Made by a program: the position numbers and the translations under genes. 64,000 bases of DNA from Acheta domesticus. Taxonomy: Eukaryota; Arthropoda; Insecta; Orthoptera; Gryllidae. This document shows positions 54,601 to 64,000 of the stretch, piece after piece. Below the pieces are notes generated by a model. It ran no database searches. It saw only the letters and a program-made list of their open reading frames with translations, and was not told where the DNA came from. The stretch's first letter is position 1, and each line of letters starts with the position of its first letter. The DNA lies in the NCBI GenBank assembly GCA_031308135.1, contig JAHLJT010000631.1, forward strand, positions 173,311,282 through 173,375,281, in the 5' to 3' direction.

Positions 54601-54710
54601 TTAAATATATACAAAATAAGACAAATGAGGAATTCTTAACTATGTTTATATTGAGATTATACATAGTACGAAATAGAGAATGTGTACTTGGAAATGTGTG
54701 ATAAACCGAA
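51670..54710. other. Intergenic stretch with CGAAACGTT motifs
   Basis: No gene recognised. Three CGAAACGTT motifs occur (52151-52159 plus, about 53119-53127 minus, about 54502-54510 minus). The first two are each directly preceded by a 6-bp hairpin. Similar GAAACGTT blocks are common at the ends of arthropod retroelements. The 94-codon frame at 53020 spans one of them and has no known domain. Confidence 0.4.
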
Positions 54711-54713
54711 GTA

Positions 54714-55593
54714 CAGTTCTCCCTCGACGTTCGCTATTCGCGAGTTCCGAACATTCGCGATTAGAGAAATGCTACCGGTTTTAACATTCGCGACTTCAAC
54801 ATACGCGAGTGCGTCTTTATGTTGTACAACATTTATTTTGAAAGTGAGCACATATCATTTTCTTTATCAGCATCGTTTGGGAACCGAACTTGGCAGACAC
54901 CGGAGCTCAAAGCATCACGTTCAGAAATAATGTAAAATTTGGAATGTCAATTCACATTAATAGAATAACAAAATTGTAAAATAATTCAATTAAGTTGCGA
55001 CAAATTGGAGGTAAGGGTTGGGCCACACGCCATTCAGGATCTGTGCATCTCTCATTTTAATGATTTCACTGAAGACTTCGGGGAATAATCAGCGAAGAAA
55101 ACCTCCTCGAAAGTAATAACGAAGTAAGGGAAGTGAAACTGCGTCCTGGAGCAATTTCAATGTCAAAAATGTTAATGGCGTTTTAAAACTTCAACAAGCT
55201 CTAGTGAAAAGGGCATTCGCATTTGATACGAACATGGAAATTACTTCGAAATTCAAGAGAGTAAGAAGCAGCAACTCTTACACATTGCAATACTAGAACA
55301 CCGAGGGTGATGGAGGGTGATGAAACAAAAAAAACTAAATCATACATTCAATCACTTTCAACTTTGAAATAAGTTTCAAATATTGTTTTATTTATTCTCT
55401 TTGGAAAGATAATTGTGAATTCTGTTTTCAGTAGCGCGTACTCAGTTCTACTGCAATTGATTGTCATTTTTCTTTCATTTTTAAAGAGGTTTTCAATATC
55501 CCGGAACCTAACCCACCTTTTTCCATAATAAGATACTCAACATTCGCGATGGTTTTTGGGAACCTAACTCTCGCGAATGTTGAAGAATTACTG
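54714..55593. mobile_element. Nonautonomous pogo/Tigger-like element, 880 bp
   Basis: Inverted ends CAGTTCTCCCTCGACGTTCGC and, on the minus strand, CAGTAATTCTTCAACATTCG, each flanked by TA (54712-54713 and 55594-55595). Several ATTCGCGA motifs lie just inside both ends. TA duplication and TTCGCGA-rich termini are typical of the pogo/Tigger group. The interior has no intact frame. Confidence 0.75.
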
Positions 55594-55739
55594 TAATAAT
55601 AATAAAATGAAATATGAAATAATACACGAATTCTAACTTACGTAGCATCCAACTGCGTAGCACCACAATTCATTTTCCGGTCACAAAGCGCAGTAAATTG
55701 GGAGCAGGTGACTATGCTTGTCGCCAAATTACACAAACA

Positions 55740-56690
55740 ATACCCACATTTTCAACAAACTTAAGATGACAGTATTTCAAGATCTGTTTTTGATGACCAC
55801 ATTACATTAAGAAAAAATATGTATCTTCACAATTGTAGTTGTAGGAAGACGCTGAAAATTATTTACTTTTTTTTAATGTTCGGAAAATCACGTATTTCAA
55901 CGAACATGAGACCTGCACAATTATCTCAATATTTACGCTATCTAAGGTCTAAATTTAATCAAAACAATTTGTGCCTTTTTAAGAAAAAAATAATTTAAAA
56001 AAAATAAAAATTGCTCGTGTTTGACTCAAAATTTCGCAAAAAGTACTCATGTTTTTGAAAAACTGAATATATTAATTTTAGATCTGTTTTTCATGAACGC
56101 ATTTCATTAAGAAGAAATATTTATCTTCATAATTTTATTTGAAAAAAAGAAGCCGAAAATATTTTGACTTTCTTCAGCTTTAGAAAAATCGGGGTTGTCA
56201 ACAAACATGAGACCTGCGCCATTCTCTTAAACGTCCTTCACACTGTCCAATAAAACAATTTAATAAGAAAGAATGGAGGCTTTTTTTCTAAGTTTAGAAA
56301 ATGTCCCAGGGGTTTCATGTAAAGTACCCCCAAAATTAAAATATCGGTTTCAAATTCAAGGGGCCACGACATCAGCCCAAACAATAGGAGAATATCAATT
56401 TTAGAGAAAATCGGCAAAACGGCATAGCAGCTAGCATTGTTCACAGGCAGACAGATGGGCAGACGTTTAGCCGACAATCGATTTTTCGGTATCAGGGACC
56501 CTCAAAACATGGATTCTGGCAACACCACGTGTGAGAGTATTTTTTTTCTTCTAAATGTGCAATCTGAATTTATCCACTATTTTGTTGCCAGAGCCCTCTA
56601 ATTAGAGTTTTACAGTCGAAAATTTGCCGTTTTATCGCACAGCATTACATAACTTCCTCTCTACCGCGGTAGCGTAACGAGAAAGTAAAA
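55740..56690 (+). repeat. Unnamed repeat family, about 0.95-kb copy
   Basis: It ends CGAGAAAGTAAAATGG and contains the GACAGATGGGCAGACG run (56450-56464), TTTTTCGGTATCAGGGACC, GGATTCTGGCAACACCACGT and AAAATTTGCCGTTTTATCGC. The 5' start is unclear (CGTAGCACCACAATTC near 55660 may be related). The interior shows the family's ATTAAGAAAAAATAT...TTGTAGTTG block twice (near 55807 and 56096), a partial internal duplication. Confidence 0.65.
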
Positions 56691-57545
56691 TGGATGGAAA
56701 AAGTCCAAAGAAGATATAGCTTCGAATTCGGCTCTAGAACATTAGCTGAATGATGTGTACATTAGCCAACATAACGTGAGTAAGGTATGTGAACGGCGAC
56801 GAAGAATAGCAGATCGTATTATGTGACATACAAATCATACTGCCGGATTGATATTTCTTAAGGTTAGTGAGGGACAAGGTAGGCGGTTTCAAGTTCTACT
56901 CTGCCAGTCGTAAATGTCTATTTATATGGTACAGCCTAACGTAATATAATCTCATTGTAAACCTACCTCAATTGATATTTCGCTATGCATTTTCGTGTAG
57001 GGAAAGAGAGTCCTTTTTTAGGACTTTGCAATTTACACAATACAACCGCTAATTCACGAATTAGCCGTATTTTGAACTTTGGCCACAATACATACAATGT
57101 GTATGAAAATTAGTTTTAATCTGATAGATGACTGGAAGCAAAACGTGTTCGCAGGGATGTCCCTTCGTTTGAAATTTTGGAAACGTTTTTCTCATCTAAT
57201 ATCTGAAATCAAAAACACAATTTGCTTTCAATATAAAAGTTCGGTTTGTCCTTGCGTGCGTATTATACATTACTCTCCTATCTAAGAAAGACCTTTGACT
57301 AATCGTACTGTTTTTTCACTTTCGTTCGATTAAAACATTAACATGTTTGACATGTAAAAAACTCGCAGGCATTTCTCAAGACAGACACACGTGATTCAAA
57401 CAATAGCAGAATTGAGTCTGGCGGAAAGCCAACCGTTTGAGTAATAGGAGTGTTTGTTTAGAAAGTGACAACCCCATTATTGTTATTTTAACAGGATGTT
57501 AGGAAATTTTTGCCTTGATTTTTTTACGCGGAAGGTCACAATGCA
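56691..57545. other. Intergenic, no gene seen
   Basis: AT-rich. The 68-codon frame at 57079 has no recognisable domain. Confidence 0.45.
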
Positions 57546-57549
57546 TTCA

Positions 57550-58080
57550 TTTATCAAATTATAATTGATTCATTGATTGATTGTTTCCTGGCAGGTCAAC
57601 TGCTTTGGTCAATATACCCTTTAGTGTAGAGAATGTTTTATCGCAGAAGGTGGTGGTGCTCTTCCTCTGGAATAAGAGATTACGCGCCAAACAAGGGATT
57701 TTCCTCTCCAGGTACTTCCCCCTCCTCCAAAGGGGGACCGCACCAGCCGGCACAAGCTCTAAGTTTCCAACTGGTCTCCTGAAATATGTTGTAGTATACT
57801 GTATGTACGTGTACGTGTGGGTAAGTAAGGGGAGAGGATAGGACAAAGAAGAGTTAGGATAGATCGCGCGCAGTGTGTGGCCCGTTTGTTAGGTACTGAT
57901 CCGGCATTCACCTGGGACTAATCGGAGAAGTCACGGAAAACTATCAGAGCAGCCGGCCGCTAGAATTCTCACCCAGACAGCGGCTGAATGCGACCTAAAA
58001 ATTTTGCAGTATCGAAATTCTGCCTTCGGGATTCGAACTCTAAGATCTCCTGGTCAGAGGCATTGCAGACAGAGCGTAAA
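57550..58080 (-). repeat. SINE-like repeat, most complete copy D
   Basis: On the minus strand it starts with a tRNA-like head holding GTTCGAATCCCG (B box; plus 58027-58038). It then runs through CGCATTCAGCCGCTGTCTGG, GCGGCCGGCTGCTCTG, GCCGGATCAGTACCTAAC, GCGCGCGATC, a CACGTACACG stretch in place of the microsatellite, GGAGACCAGTTGG, GTACCTGGAGAGG and GCAGTTGACCTGCCAGG. It closes with a CAATCAATCAATGAATC tail. About 530 bp, unusually long for a SINE, with all family parts present. Confidence 0.75.
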
Positions 58081-58379
58081 TGAGCTAAACAGCAGTTGTT
58101 TGTTTATCAAATTATGAATCTTGTCAAGACATTATTATACGAACCGAATGGAAATGTACTTTTCCTTTAGTACAGTTTTTGTTAGGAAATATTTTCATAA
58201 ACTGTCCATCCTCACGTCGGGGTAAACCGTTAGTGTCCAGCCTTGGAGAAAACGAATTGGGAGGTTGAGTGAGAATGGCTTCAACATTATTGATGAGAGG
58301 AGAGCCGGAACCGACAAATACACTTCGAACAATTATCTAGAGAGCCGGAACCCCAACATTCCGGCAAGTGAGAACCTGA

Positions 58380-59220
58380 CCACAGCCTCCACCGTCGCCG
58401 CCACCGGTCTCCTCGCCCCCACCGGTCTCCTCGCCTCTCCCGTCTCCTTCGCTGCCTTTGCCTTCGCCGCTGCCGCTGCCGCCACCGCCACCGTCACCGC
58501 CAATGCTACCCACCGCGCCAGCTGCCGCCTCTTCCGCAGCCTCCGCCACCGTCGCCACTGCCGCAGCCACTGCCGCAGCCACCGCCGCCAACACGGCGAC
58601 CACCAACACCTCAGCCACCCAATCCCCGCCACTGCCATTGCCCCGCCAGCAATGCCGCCTCCGCCGCGCCCGCCGCCACTGCTGCTACCGCTTCCGCCGC
58701 TGCTACCATCGCTGCCGCCACCTCCACCATAGCCGCCTCCGCTGCCACCACCCCTAACACCGACGCTGCAGCCGCTGCCACCAGCGCGACCACCAACTCC
58801 GCCGCCACCCAGCTCTTGCCACTGCCTCTGCCCCGCCAGCATTGCTGCCTCCGCCGCGCCCGCTGCCACTGCCACCACCTCTCCACCGCCAATACCACCG
58901 CCACCACCGCCAGTCACCGCCGCAGCCGCCGCCACCGCCAGCATTGCCGCCTCCACTGCCGCCACTGCCCCCGCCGCCGCTACCACCGCCTCCAACGCCA
59001 CCCCGCCACTGTCACCGCCGCAGCCGCCACCGCCGCCGCCACCGCCGCCGCCACCGCCGCCGCCACCGCCGCGACCACCAGCACCGGCTCCCAGCGTCCC
59101 GCGGCCTGGTCGGCGGCGGCGTGGCGCGGCGTGGCGCGGCGGCGGGTTTCCCGCGCAGGGCGCGCGCCGGGAGATGCGCACGGAGGGCGCGGGCGGCGCC
59201 AGTGCTGCGCCATCCTCCGC
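58380..59220. promoter_or_regulatory. GCC-rich island, likely promoter region
   Basis: About 0.8 kb of CCG/CCA triplets with high CpG in an AT-rich setting. Long open frames on both strands (Gly/Ala-, Pro/His- or Ala/Thr-rich) are by-products of the triplet composition. It leads directly into the signal-peptide ATG at 59224, so a promoter plus 5' UTR role is likely, as for the island before the CUB gene. Confidence 0.45.
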
Positions 59221-59223
59221 GCC

Positions 59224-59287
59224 ATGCGCGCGCACGCCGCGCTGCTCCTGGCGCTGGCGCTCGCCTGCGCCCTGCTGCTCCGCACGC
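59224..59287 (+). CDS. Signal-peptide first exon of a second gene (partial)
   Basis: The ATG gives MRAHAALLLALALACALLLR then T and one further base before a consensus donor GCACGC|GTGAGT. A basic start, a run of Leu/Ala and a small-residue Cys-Ala stretch are typical of a secretory signal peptide. The exon ends in phase 1. No continuing exon could be recognised up to 64000, so the rest probably lies beyond the window. A second CUB-family or other secreted protein is possible, but the product is unknown. Confidence 0.5.
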
Positions 59288-59625
59288 GTGAGTACTGCGG
59301 CCGCGCCACTTTCAACGCTCGCCTCACAGCACGAATCAGCGGCGCACAAGCAAAGTGGCACGTCTCAAAAATAACTCATTATAGTGAGCTGAAGAAATTT
59401 GTGTTTACTGCCAATTAACTTATAAAGAATAATGCATAAGACAGACTGTATATAGTAAAACAGACTTTGCCTACGAAATCAACGGCTTGACTTAGATTAA
59501 AATCGTTTGCATACAAAATGAAATTTTTTTTAAGTGTCACTTCTCTTGTGCACTGAAGGTGCTGTGCACTAATTTCCACGGGAAAGTAGTGCTATAATAG
59601 CATGTAGATTCTCAAAATAATTATT

Positions 59626-60083
59626 ATACTGATGCGACATCGACAACAAAACATCGATGTCCAAAATTAAAACATCGATTTTAATAATACATCGACCAAA
59701 AATCATCTATGTTTTTAAATTGGTTTAGTAATCTTCAACATTAAAGTCGTGCACAACAAAATTTAATTTGACAATGACCGTGTATATTAATTTATAATTA
59801 AAATATAACTCAATACAAAGTTATAAAACGCCTCTCCATGTAAAAAATACAATAAAAGATGAAGGAAATATTAGGACATCAGGATCATTTCAAGCGAGGG
59901 ATAGCGTGCTCGATGATAGTAGTACAAAGTTAATCACATATTATTACGTATTTTAACTGTACTAAATTGTGATTATGGAAATTTTTCATTCATGAACAAA
60001 ACATGTTTATAAAACATCGATGTTCCAAAAACATCGTATGGAACATCGATGTTTTGAAAACCTCGACATCGATGTCGCTACTC
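59626..60083. repeat. ATCGATGT-rich element, copy 2
   Basis: Ends are inverted: ACTGATGCGACATCGACAAC on the left and, on the minus strand, AGAGTAGCGACATCGATGTCG on the right. Between them AACATCGATGTT palindromes occur several times near each end. It shares its left part with 38935-39066. The interior is AT-rich with no frame. Looks like a TIR-type nonautonomous element; target duplication not clear. Confidence 0.6.
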
Positions 60084-60343
60084 TAATTTGTAAAGGTTAC
60101 GTGACATTATATGATCGTTACGTGACATCGTAATACTGCTAGAACCGGTAATTGGAATTCGAAAGCACATACTTCGGATAGCTGTAAGTATATCCTATAC
60201 ATCATATGGCTCAGTCCGTGTAAAAAGAAAGTTGATCACGACGTTCTAAAAACATAATTGAACAGCTAAAACTCATATTTTAAAATAATTTGACATGTTA
60301 TTATTTAAAGATAGAATTTAGAAGAACATATTTCATTAAGAAA

Positions 60344-61249
60344 ACTAATGGTGCTACAAAAGCATATATTTGTAAGGGTTACTTCTCAAATTCGTAACGA
60401 GCGCCTAAGCCACTGTAACAACCTTCGCACGCTATAAAAGAAAGTTTTGTACGATTTTTTAATGCAGTGATTTTAATGAAAATTGGACGAGTTTGAGCAA
60501 AAAAAGTTTGCCGATTTGGACAAATATTTTATGAATTTTAATAACAATATACACATATTTTAATAGTTGTCACTATTTCACTCTAAATTACGCTAAAACT
60601 GTATTTGAATAACAGAAAATAAGAAAAATATTTATCGTAAATATCGTACTCATAGAAAATATGCTGGAAAAATTTAAACTTTTCAATATTTTGAAAATTT
60701 AGAGTTCGGTGAAAGTCGGTCTTGCGCCATTTTCACAAGCAAAATGTGTTTTATTCGAAAAAATAATTTAAGCTAAAAATTTGGAGCTATTTTGGGGGAA
60801 ATTTTGAAAGTATCGAAGCTTTATTGAAAGTGTCTCCAAACATCAAAATATCTTTTCAAATTCTTAGGACAATGCGGTCAGGACATTCGGGGAATATCAA
60901 TTTTGGAGAAACCCATCAACGATTCTGGGTCTAAAGACACTGAACACAGACCGATGGGACAGGTAGATAGGCAGACACAGATAGACGTTTTGCCGTAAAC
61001 TAATTTTTCGGTATCGAGGAAACACAAAACGAGGATTCTGACTATACATCGTATTAGAGGAACTAATTTCCTATTTATAAGACGAAGAATTATCCACTTT
61101 TTTCGGTAACAAAAGCCTCAATACGAGTTTACGTGTTGAAAAATCGCCACTTTTCGATGCAACATTACAATACTTTCTCGTTCCTACATAAGTATTGCTA
61201 TTTATTGTGATTAAGTAGTAATGCTTAATCACAAAAGAGTAAAGTAAAA
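60344..61249 (+). repeat. Unnamed repeat family, 0.9-kb copy
   Basis: It starts CTAATGGTGCTACAAAAGC and ends AAAGAGTAAAGTAAAAT. It carries the GACAGGTAGATAGGCAGACA run (60957-60976), TTTTTCGGTATCGAGGA and GGATTCTGACTATAC-TCGTATTAGAGGAA. It is followed with no gap by another copy at 61250. Confidence 0.7.
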
Positions 61250-61834
61250 TATATCTATCTCCAATATTGTAGTTGTAGGAACGCGCCAAAAAATAAACTT
61301 TTGCAATTTTCAAAAATTCAGTGAGTTAAACGAAAATCAGACCTACGCCATTTTTATAGACAACCTTGCTCTATCCCAGAATAAAATTTCGTCTAAAAAT
61401 GTTTACCCGTTTTTGAGAAAATTTTGAAAATATTGAGGCTTTATATAAGCTACCCCCTCCCCTAACAACAACACAGTATCCGTTTCAACTTCGCAGGGGC
61501 TCGAGGTCGGTCAGATAGGGGATTATTGATTTTCGAGAAAATCGTCTGAACGTTTTAAGCATTACAATTGACCACGACAGACAGACGAACGAATGGATAG
61601 ACGTATTGACGTTTTGCGCTTAACTATTTTTTTGGTATGAAGAACCCACAGAACGCGAATTCTGACTACACGTTTTAGAGGAAGTAATTTACTGCGAATA
61701 GTATCAACAATTATCCAGTTTTCGGTATCAGGGACCCACAATACAGTTTTATCTCTCAAAAAATCATCATTTATCTCTGCAGCATTAGAAATCTTTCTTT
61801 TTACTACGTAAGTACGTAGGATATAAAAAGTAAA
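61250..61834 (+). repeat. Unnamed repeat family, 5'-truncated copy in tandem
   Basis: It picks up in mid-family (TATCTCCAATATTGTAGTTG) directly at the end of the previous copy and runs to ATAAAAAGTAAAAG. It contains GACAGACAGACGAACG (61576-61591), TTTTTTTGGTATGAAGAACC and GATTCTGACTACACG. A second GGTATCAGGGACC follows at 61726. The head-to-tail arrangement suggests tandem insertion or unequal exchange. Confidence 0.65.
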
Positions 61835-62284
61835 AGTACTAAAGACGTAAGAACGAAATGAAAAAAATTGGTTAATTTTTAGAGCATATACGAAGTTCTA
61901 CATTTTTTTATTCCATTATGTCATTTTTAAACACACTAGTAATTTCATATGACTCCCCTTCGGCTGTCCAAAAGAGATGTGTTTAGTTCCTGACGAGTAT
62001 CTCCTGCTGCGACACCACGAAGCTGTCAGTAAAGCACACAACGACCATTTTTCGCGCCTACTAATCGTCTTTCACCGAAACAGTGCCGCCACCCACGCCT
62101 GTGTCTCTTCCTCTCGAAATAGATGCAGACGGCTGTGGTTTCGGCGGTGGCGGTGGCATCAGTTGCAGCCCCTCGAGGGATTAATTTATGCGCATCCACT
62201 CATCGCCATGCTCTGCTGCGCCTCGCGCCCAGCACGCGCTCCCGACGCGGAGCCCGGCGCGAGGCTCGGAGCGAGACGCGAACC
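61835..62284. other. Intergenic, partly GC-rich, no gene recognised
   Basis: From about 62080 composition rises (GGCGGTGGCGGTGGC at 62138-62152). Frames at 61977 (115 codons) and 62123 (80 codons) overlap on the same strand and lack known domains. They run into the SINE copy that follows. Confidence 0.35.
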
Positions 62285-62760
62285 CGCTGCGATGGGTGTC
62301 AGCACCGTTCACCGGAGGACCTAGGGTTCGTGCCCCAATGTCGGCGGCTTTTCTACCCGACATAAATGGGTCAACTTCAACCACTGGCTGGAAGAGAATT
62401 CTAGTGATTAGCTGCTCTGGTCGGTAGTTTTTTGTGTTTTTCCTATTGTTGCCAGGCGTTTGCAGGAGTAGTAACCTAATAAATGGGTCACGGACCGTGC
62501 GCGATGTTCCCTCCTACCCTGTCTCCTCGTTTCCGCTTCCACACATACATTTTCATGAACTATACTACTGCACATATCAGGCCGCCAGAGTTTGCCCCAC
62601 TTGGAATCGTGAGACGGTGCGCCGGTTTGGGAAGATACCTGGAGGTGGAAAACACCCCAAACCTATGTTCGAGCTGGGATGAACACCGCCACCTCCTGGG
62701 ATGTAGTATGAACTACAGGATTATTGTCCTCAGGAAATAACGCGCCCGGAACAACAATGA
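62285..62760 (+). repeat. SINE-like repeat with tRNA-like head, copy E
   Basis: The tRNA-like head contains GGTTCGTGCCCC (B box; 62325-62336). It continues GAGAATTCTAGTGATTAGC, GGTCACGGACCGTGCGCGAT, CACACATACATTTT in place of the microsatellite, GGCCGCCAGAG and GGGAAGATACCTGGAGG, ending AACGCGCCCGGAACAACAATGA. This gives the head-body-tail order seen in copy D. Confidence 0.7.
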
Positions 62761-63285
62761 TCACTTGAGCGCGACACGACGGCCATTGTGCAGTGGTCTG
62801 AAACACACGTGGATCAGATAACTCGGGGAGCCTGGAAAATATGCTGTGTTCGGGCATGAACTACAGAAGCAGTTTATATGAAGGGGGATAACCTGGTCCG
62901 AATCGAAAATCAGAATTTTTCAGAAATACAGTTATTTAACCTCTCGCGTGTTCTTAATATTTATATTAAAATAGTTTTAATGATTCAGTTCATTCAAAAA
63001 TAACGTTTTTTTTAAAACGATATCTGGTGTTTTCCAAATTTTAGTTGTCGCGGACATTAGAGCCGCGGTAACTAAAATACACTTGCCTAGGACAGATCAT
63101 AGAATACATTAGAGCTCTGATCACTGTGTTGTTTCTTCTATGTTATTACTTGGGGGCCAAGGTTCTTAGATAATGACAGATCTGGAAGCCATTGATGAAA
63201 TAAAAGTGATTCTTCAAAGGTAATTATGACAACGCGTTATTGGAGGAGGTAAATATTGTATTTAACAATAATTAATACCAGTCAA
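62761..63285. other. Intergenic, no gene seen
   Basis: AT-rich with no coding frame or clear repeat boundary. Confidence 0.45.
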
Positions 63286-63289
63286 AATA

Positions 63290-63690
63290 TTAATGATTGA
63301 TTGATTGTTATGGATTCCGGGCGCGTCAACGGTTAAGATTGTTAGTCTCGTAAGTGTGGTGCATTTTTTCTCGGGATGTGGTGGTGGTCTTTCCCCGCTG
63401 GATGACGAGATCCGGCGCCGACCTACCGTCGGCTAGCGGGGTTTTCCCCAACTAGGAATCTCCTACCAGCGGGGCACCGCCCCAGACGGGACAAGCTCCA
63501 AGATCCCGACTGGTCTCCCGGCATGTGTGTGTGTGTGTGTGTGTGTAAGTAAAAGATGAGGATAGGTCAGGGGGAGGAAGGAAAGATCACGTGCGGTCCA
63601 TGGCTCGTTTGTTAGGGTACTACTCCAGCATTCGCGTAGTGTTAAGCGGAGAAACCACGGAAAAGTTTTCCAGATCCGTCGGATCTAAAT
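63290..63690 (-). repeat. SINE-like repeat with embedded (GT)n, copy F
   Basis: On the minus strand it ends with CAATCAATCAATCATTAAT; the body matches copy A closely (GACGCGCCCGGAATCC, GGAAAGACCACCACC, GTAGGAGATTCC, GGCGGTGCCCCGCTGG, GGGAGACCAGTCGGGATCTT). A (CA)n tract is at 63523-63546. The head is missing or diverged. A second partial copy (GGATCGCGCGCGGTCTGTGA) follows at about 63745-63850 on the same strand. Confidence 0.7.
63523..63546. repeat. (GT)n microsatellite
   Basis: About 12 GT units at the family-specific position inside SINE copy F. Confidence 0.95.
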
Positions 63691-63850
63691 AAATGGACCA
63701 CGAGAGTGGGTAATCGCTCAACCCTAAAAATCAAAATTTGACGGGATAACGACGGAAGGATCGCGCGCGGTCTGTGAATCGCATTTTAGAGTGCTGCTCT
63801 GGCAATCACCTGGAAGTAAACAGGGAAACTACGGAAACAATTAATCAGAG

Positions 63851-64000
63851 CAGTCGAACTACGAATTAGACTGTAACAGCGGTGTTGGACAAACTCGCCG
63901 ATGTTACAAAATTAAGATTCTGCACGTTGCCTGGAGAATTATTTATTTCGAAAGTTTAAGCGTTTTGTTTAGAAACATTTAATACTATTAAATATGTTAT
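63851..64000. other. Window end, no feature recognised
   Basis: Short AT-rich remainder after the partial SINE copy. Confidence 0.4.

Noticed and set aside
58027..58038. A functional tRNA gene at the B-box-like sequence
   Set aside because: No cloverleaf can be assembled around it; the same block occurs in two other repeat copies, so it is a SINE head.
58265..59361. A 342-codon minus-strand Gly/Ala-rich frame and several plus-strand Pro/Ala/His-rich frames
   Set aside because: By-products of GCC/CCA triplets in a promoter-like island. No signal, no domain, and mutually overlapping on both strands.
61977..62365. Two overlapping GC-rich frames as a gene upstream of the SINE copy
   Set aside because: They run into the SINE head, overlap each other in different frames, and show no recognisable domain or splice signals.
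1..64000. CRISPR array, operon or bacterial-type defence system
   Set aside because: No regularly spaced direct repeats with unique spacers; gene structure is spliced and eukaryotic throughout.

Overview
This is a eukaryotic nuclear window, almost certainly from an insect. The evidence is an AT-rich background crowded with decayed transposons and microsatellites, and one long intron-rich gene whose protein belongs to an arthropod family of secreted CUB proteins. Intron sizes (1.2 to 14.7 kb) and repeat load suggest a large hemimetabolous genome. The species cannot be named from the sequence.

The one clear gene runs on the + strand from 18325 to 50848 in nine coding exons (about 605 residues). 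The order is: signal peptide, low-complexity acidic and proline-rich leader (exon 1), basic linker (exon 2), six-cysteine clip-like module (exon 3), then two CUB-like domains (exons 4-9). Every exon has GT/AG borders and all eight junctions keep phase. The one defect is inside exon 2, where the frame entering and the frame leaving differ by one base. A CpG-rich island at about 17.25-17.9 kb is the likely promoter. A second GC-rich island (58.3-59.3 kb) ends in a short signal-peptide exon with a good donor (59224-59287), probably the start of another secreted-protein gene running out of the window.

The rest is mobile-element debris. 0.6-17 kb: SINE copies carrying CA microsatellites, a dead mariner element (5563-8515) split by a TG...CA LTR-like insertion (6311-7853), a Jockey fragment and several copies of an unnamed repeat. 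Introns 1-7: foldback MITEs, unnamed-repeat copies, SINE and microsatellites. Intron 8 (14.7 kb): a full-length copy of the unnamed repeat, a decayed pogo/Tigger transposon, and a Jockey-type LINE interrupted by a truncated copy of its own family and by a solo LTR. 51-64 kb: an 880-bp pogo-like nonautonomous element, more unnamed-repeat copies and three more SINE copies.

The observations most worth following are four related foldback MITEs each within about 80 bp of an exon of the CUB gene, an approximately 12-copy repeat family whose 3' hairpin shows compensatory changes, the frame break in exon 2, and the datable nest of insertions in intron 8. I saw no operon-like or defence-like system.
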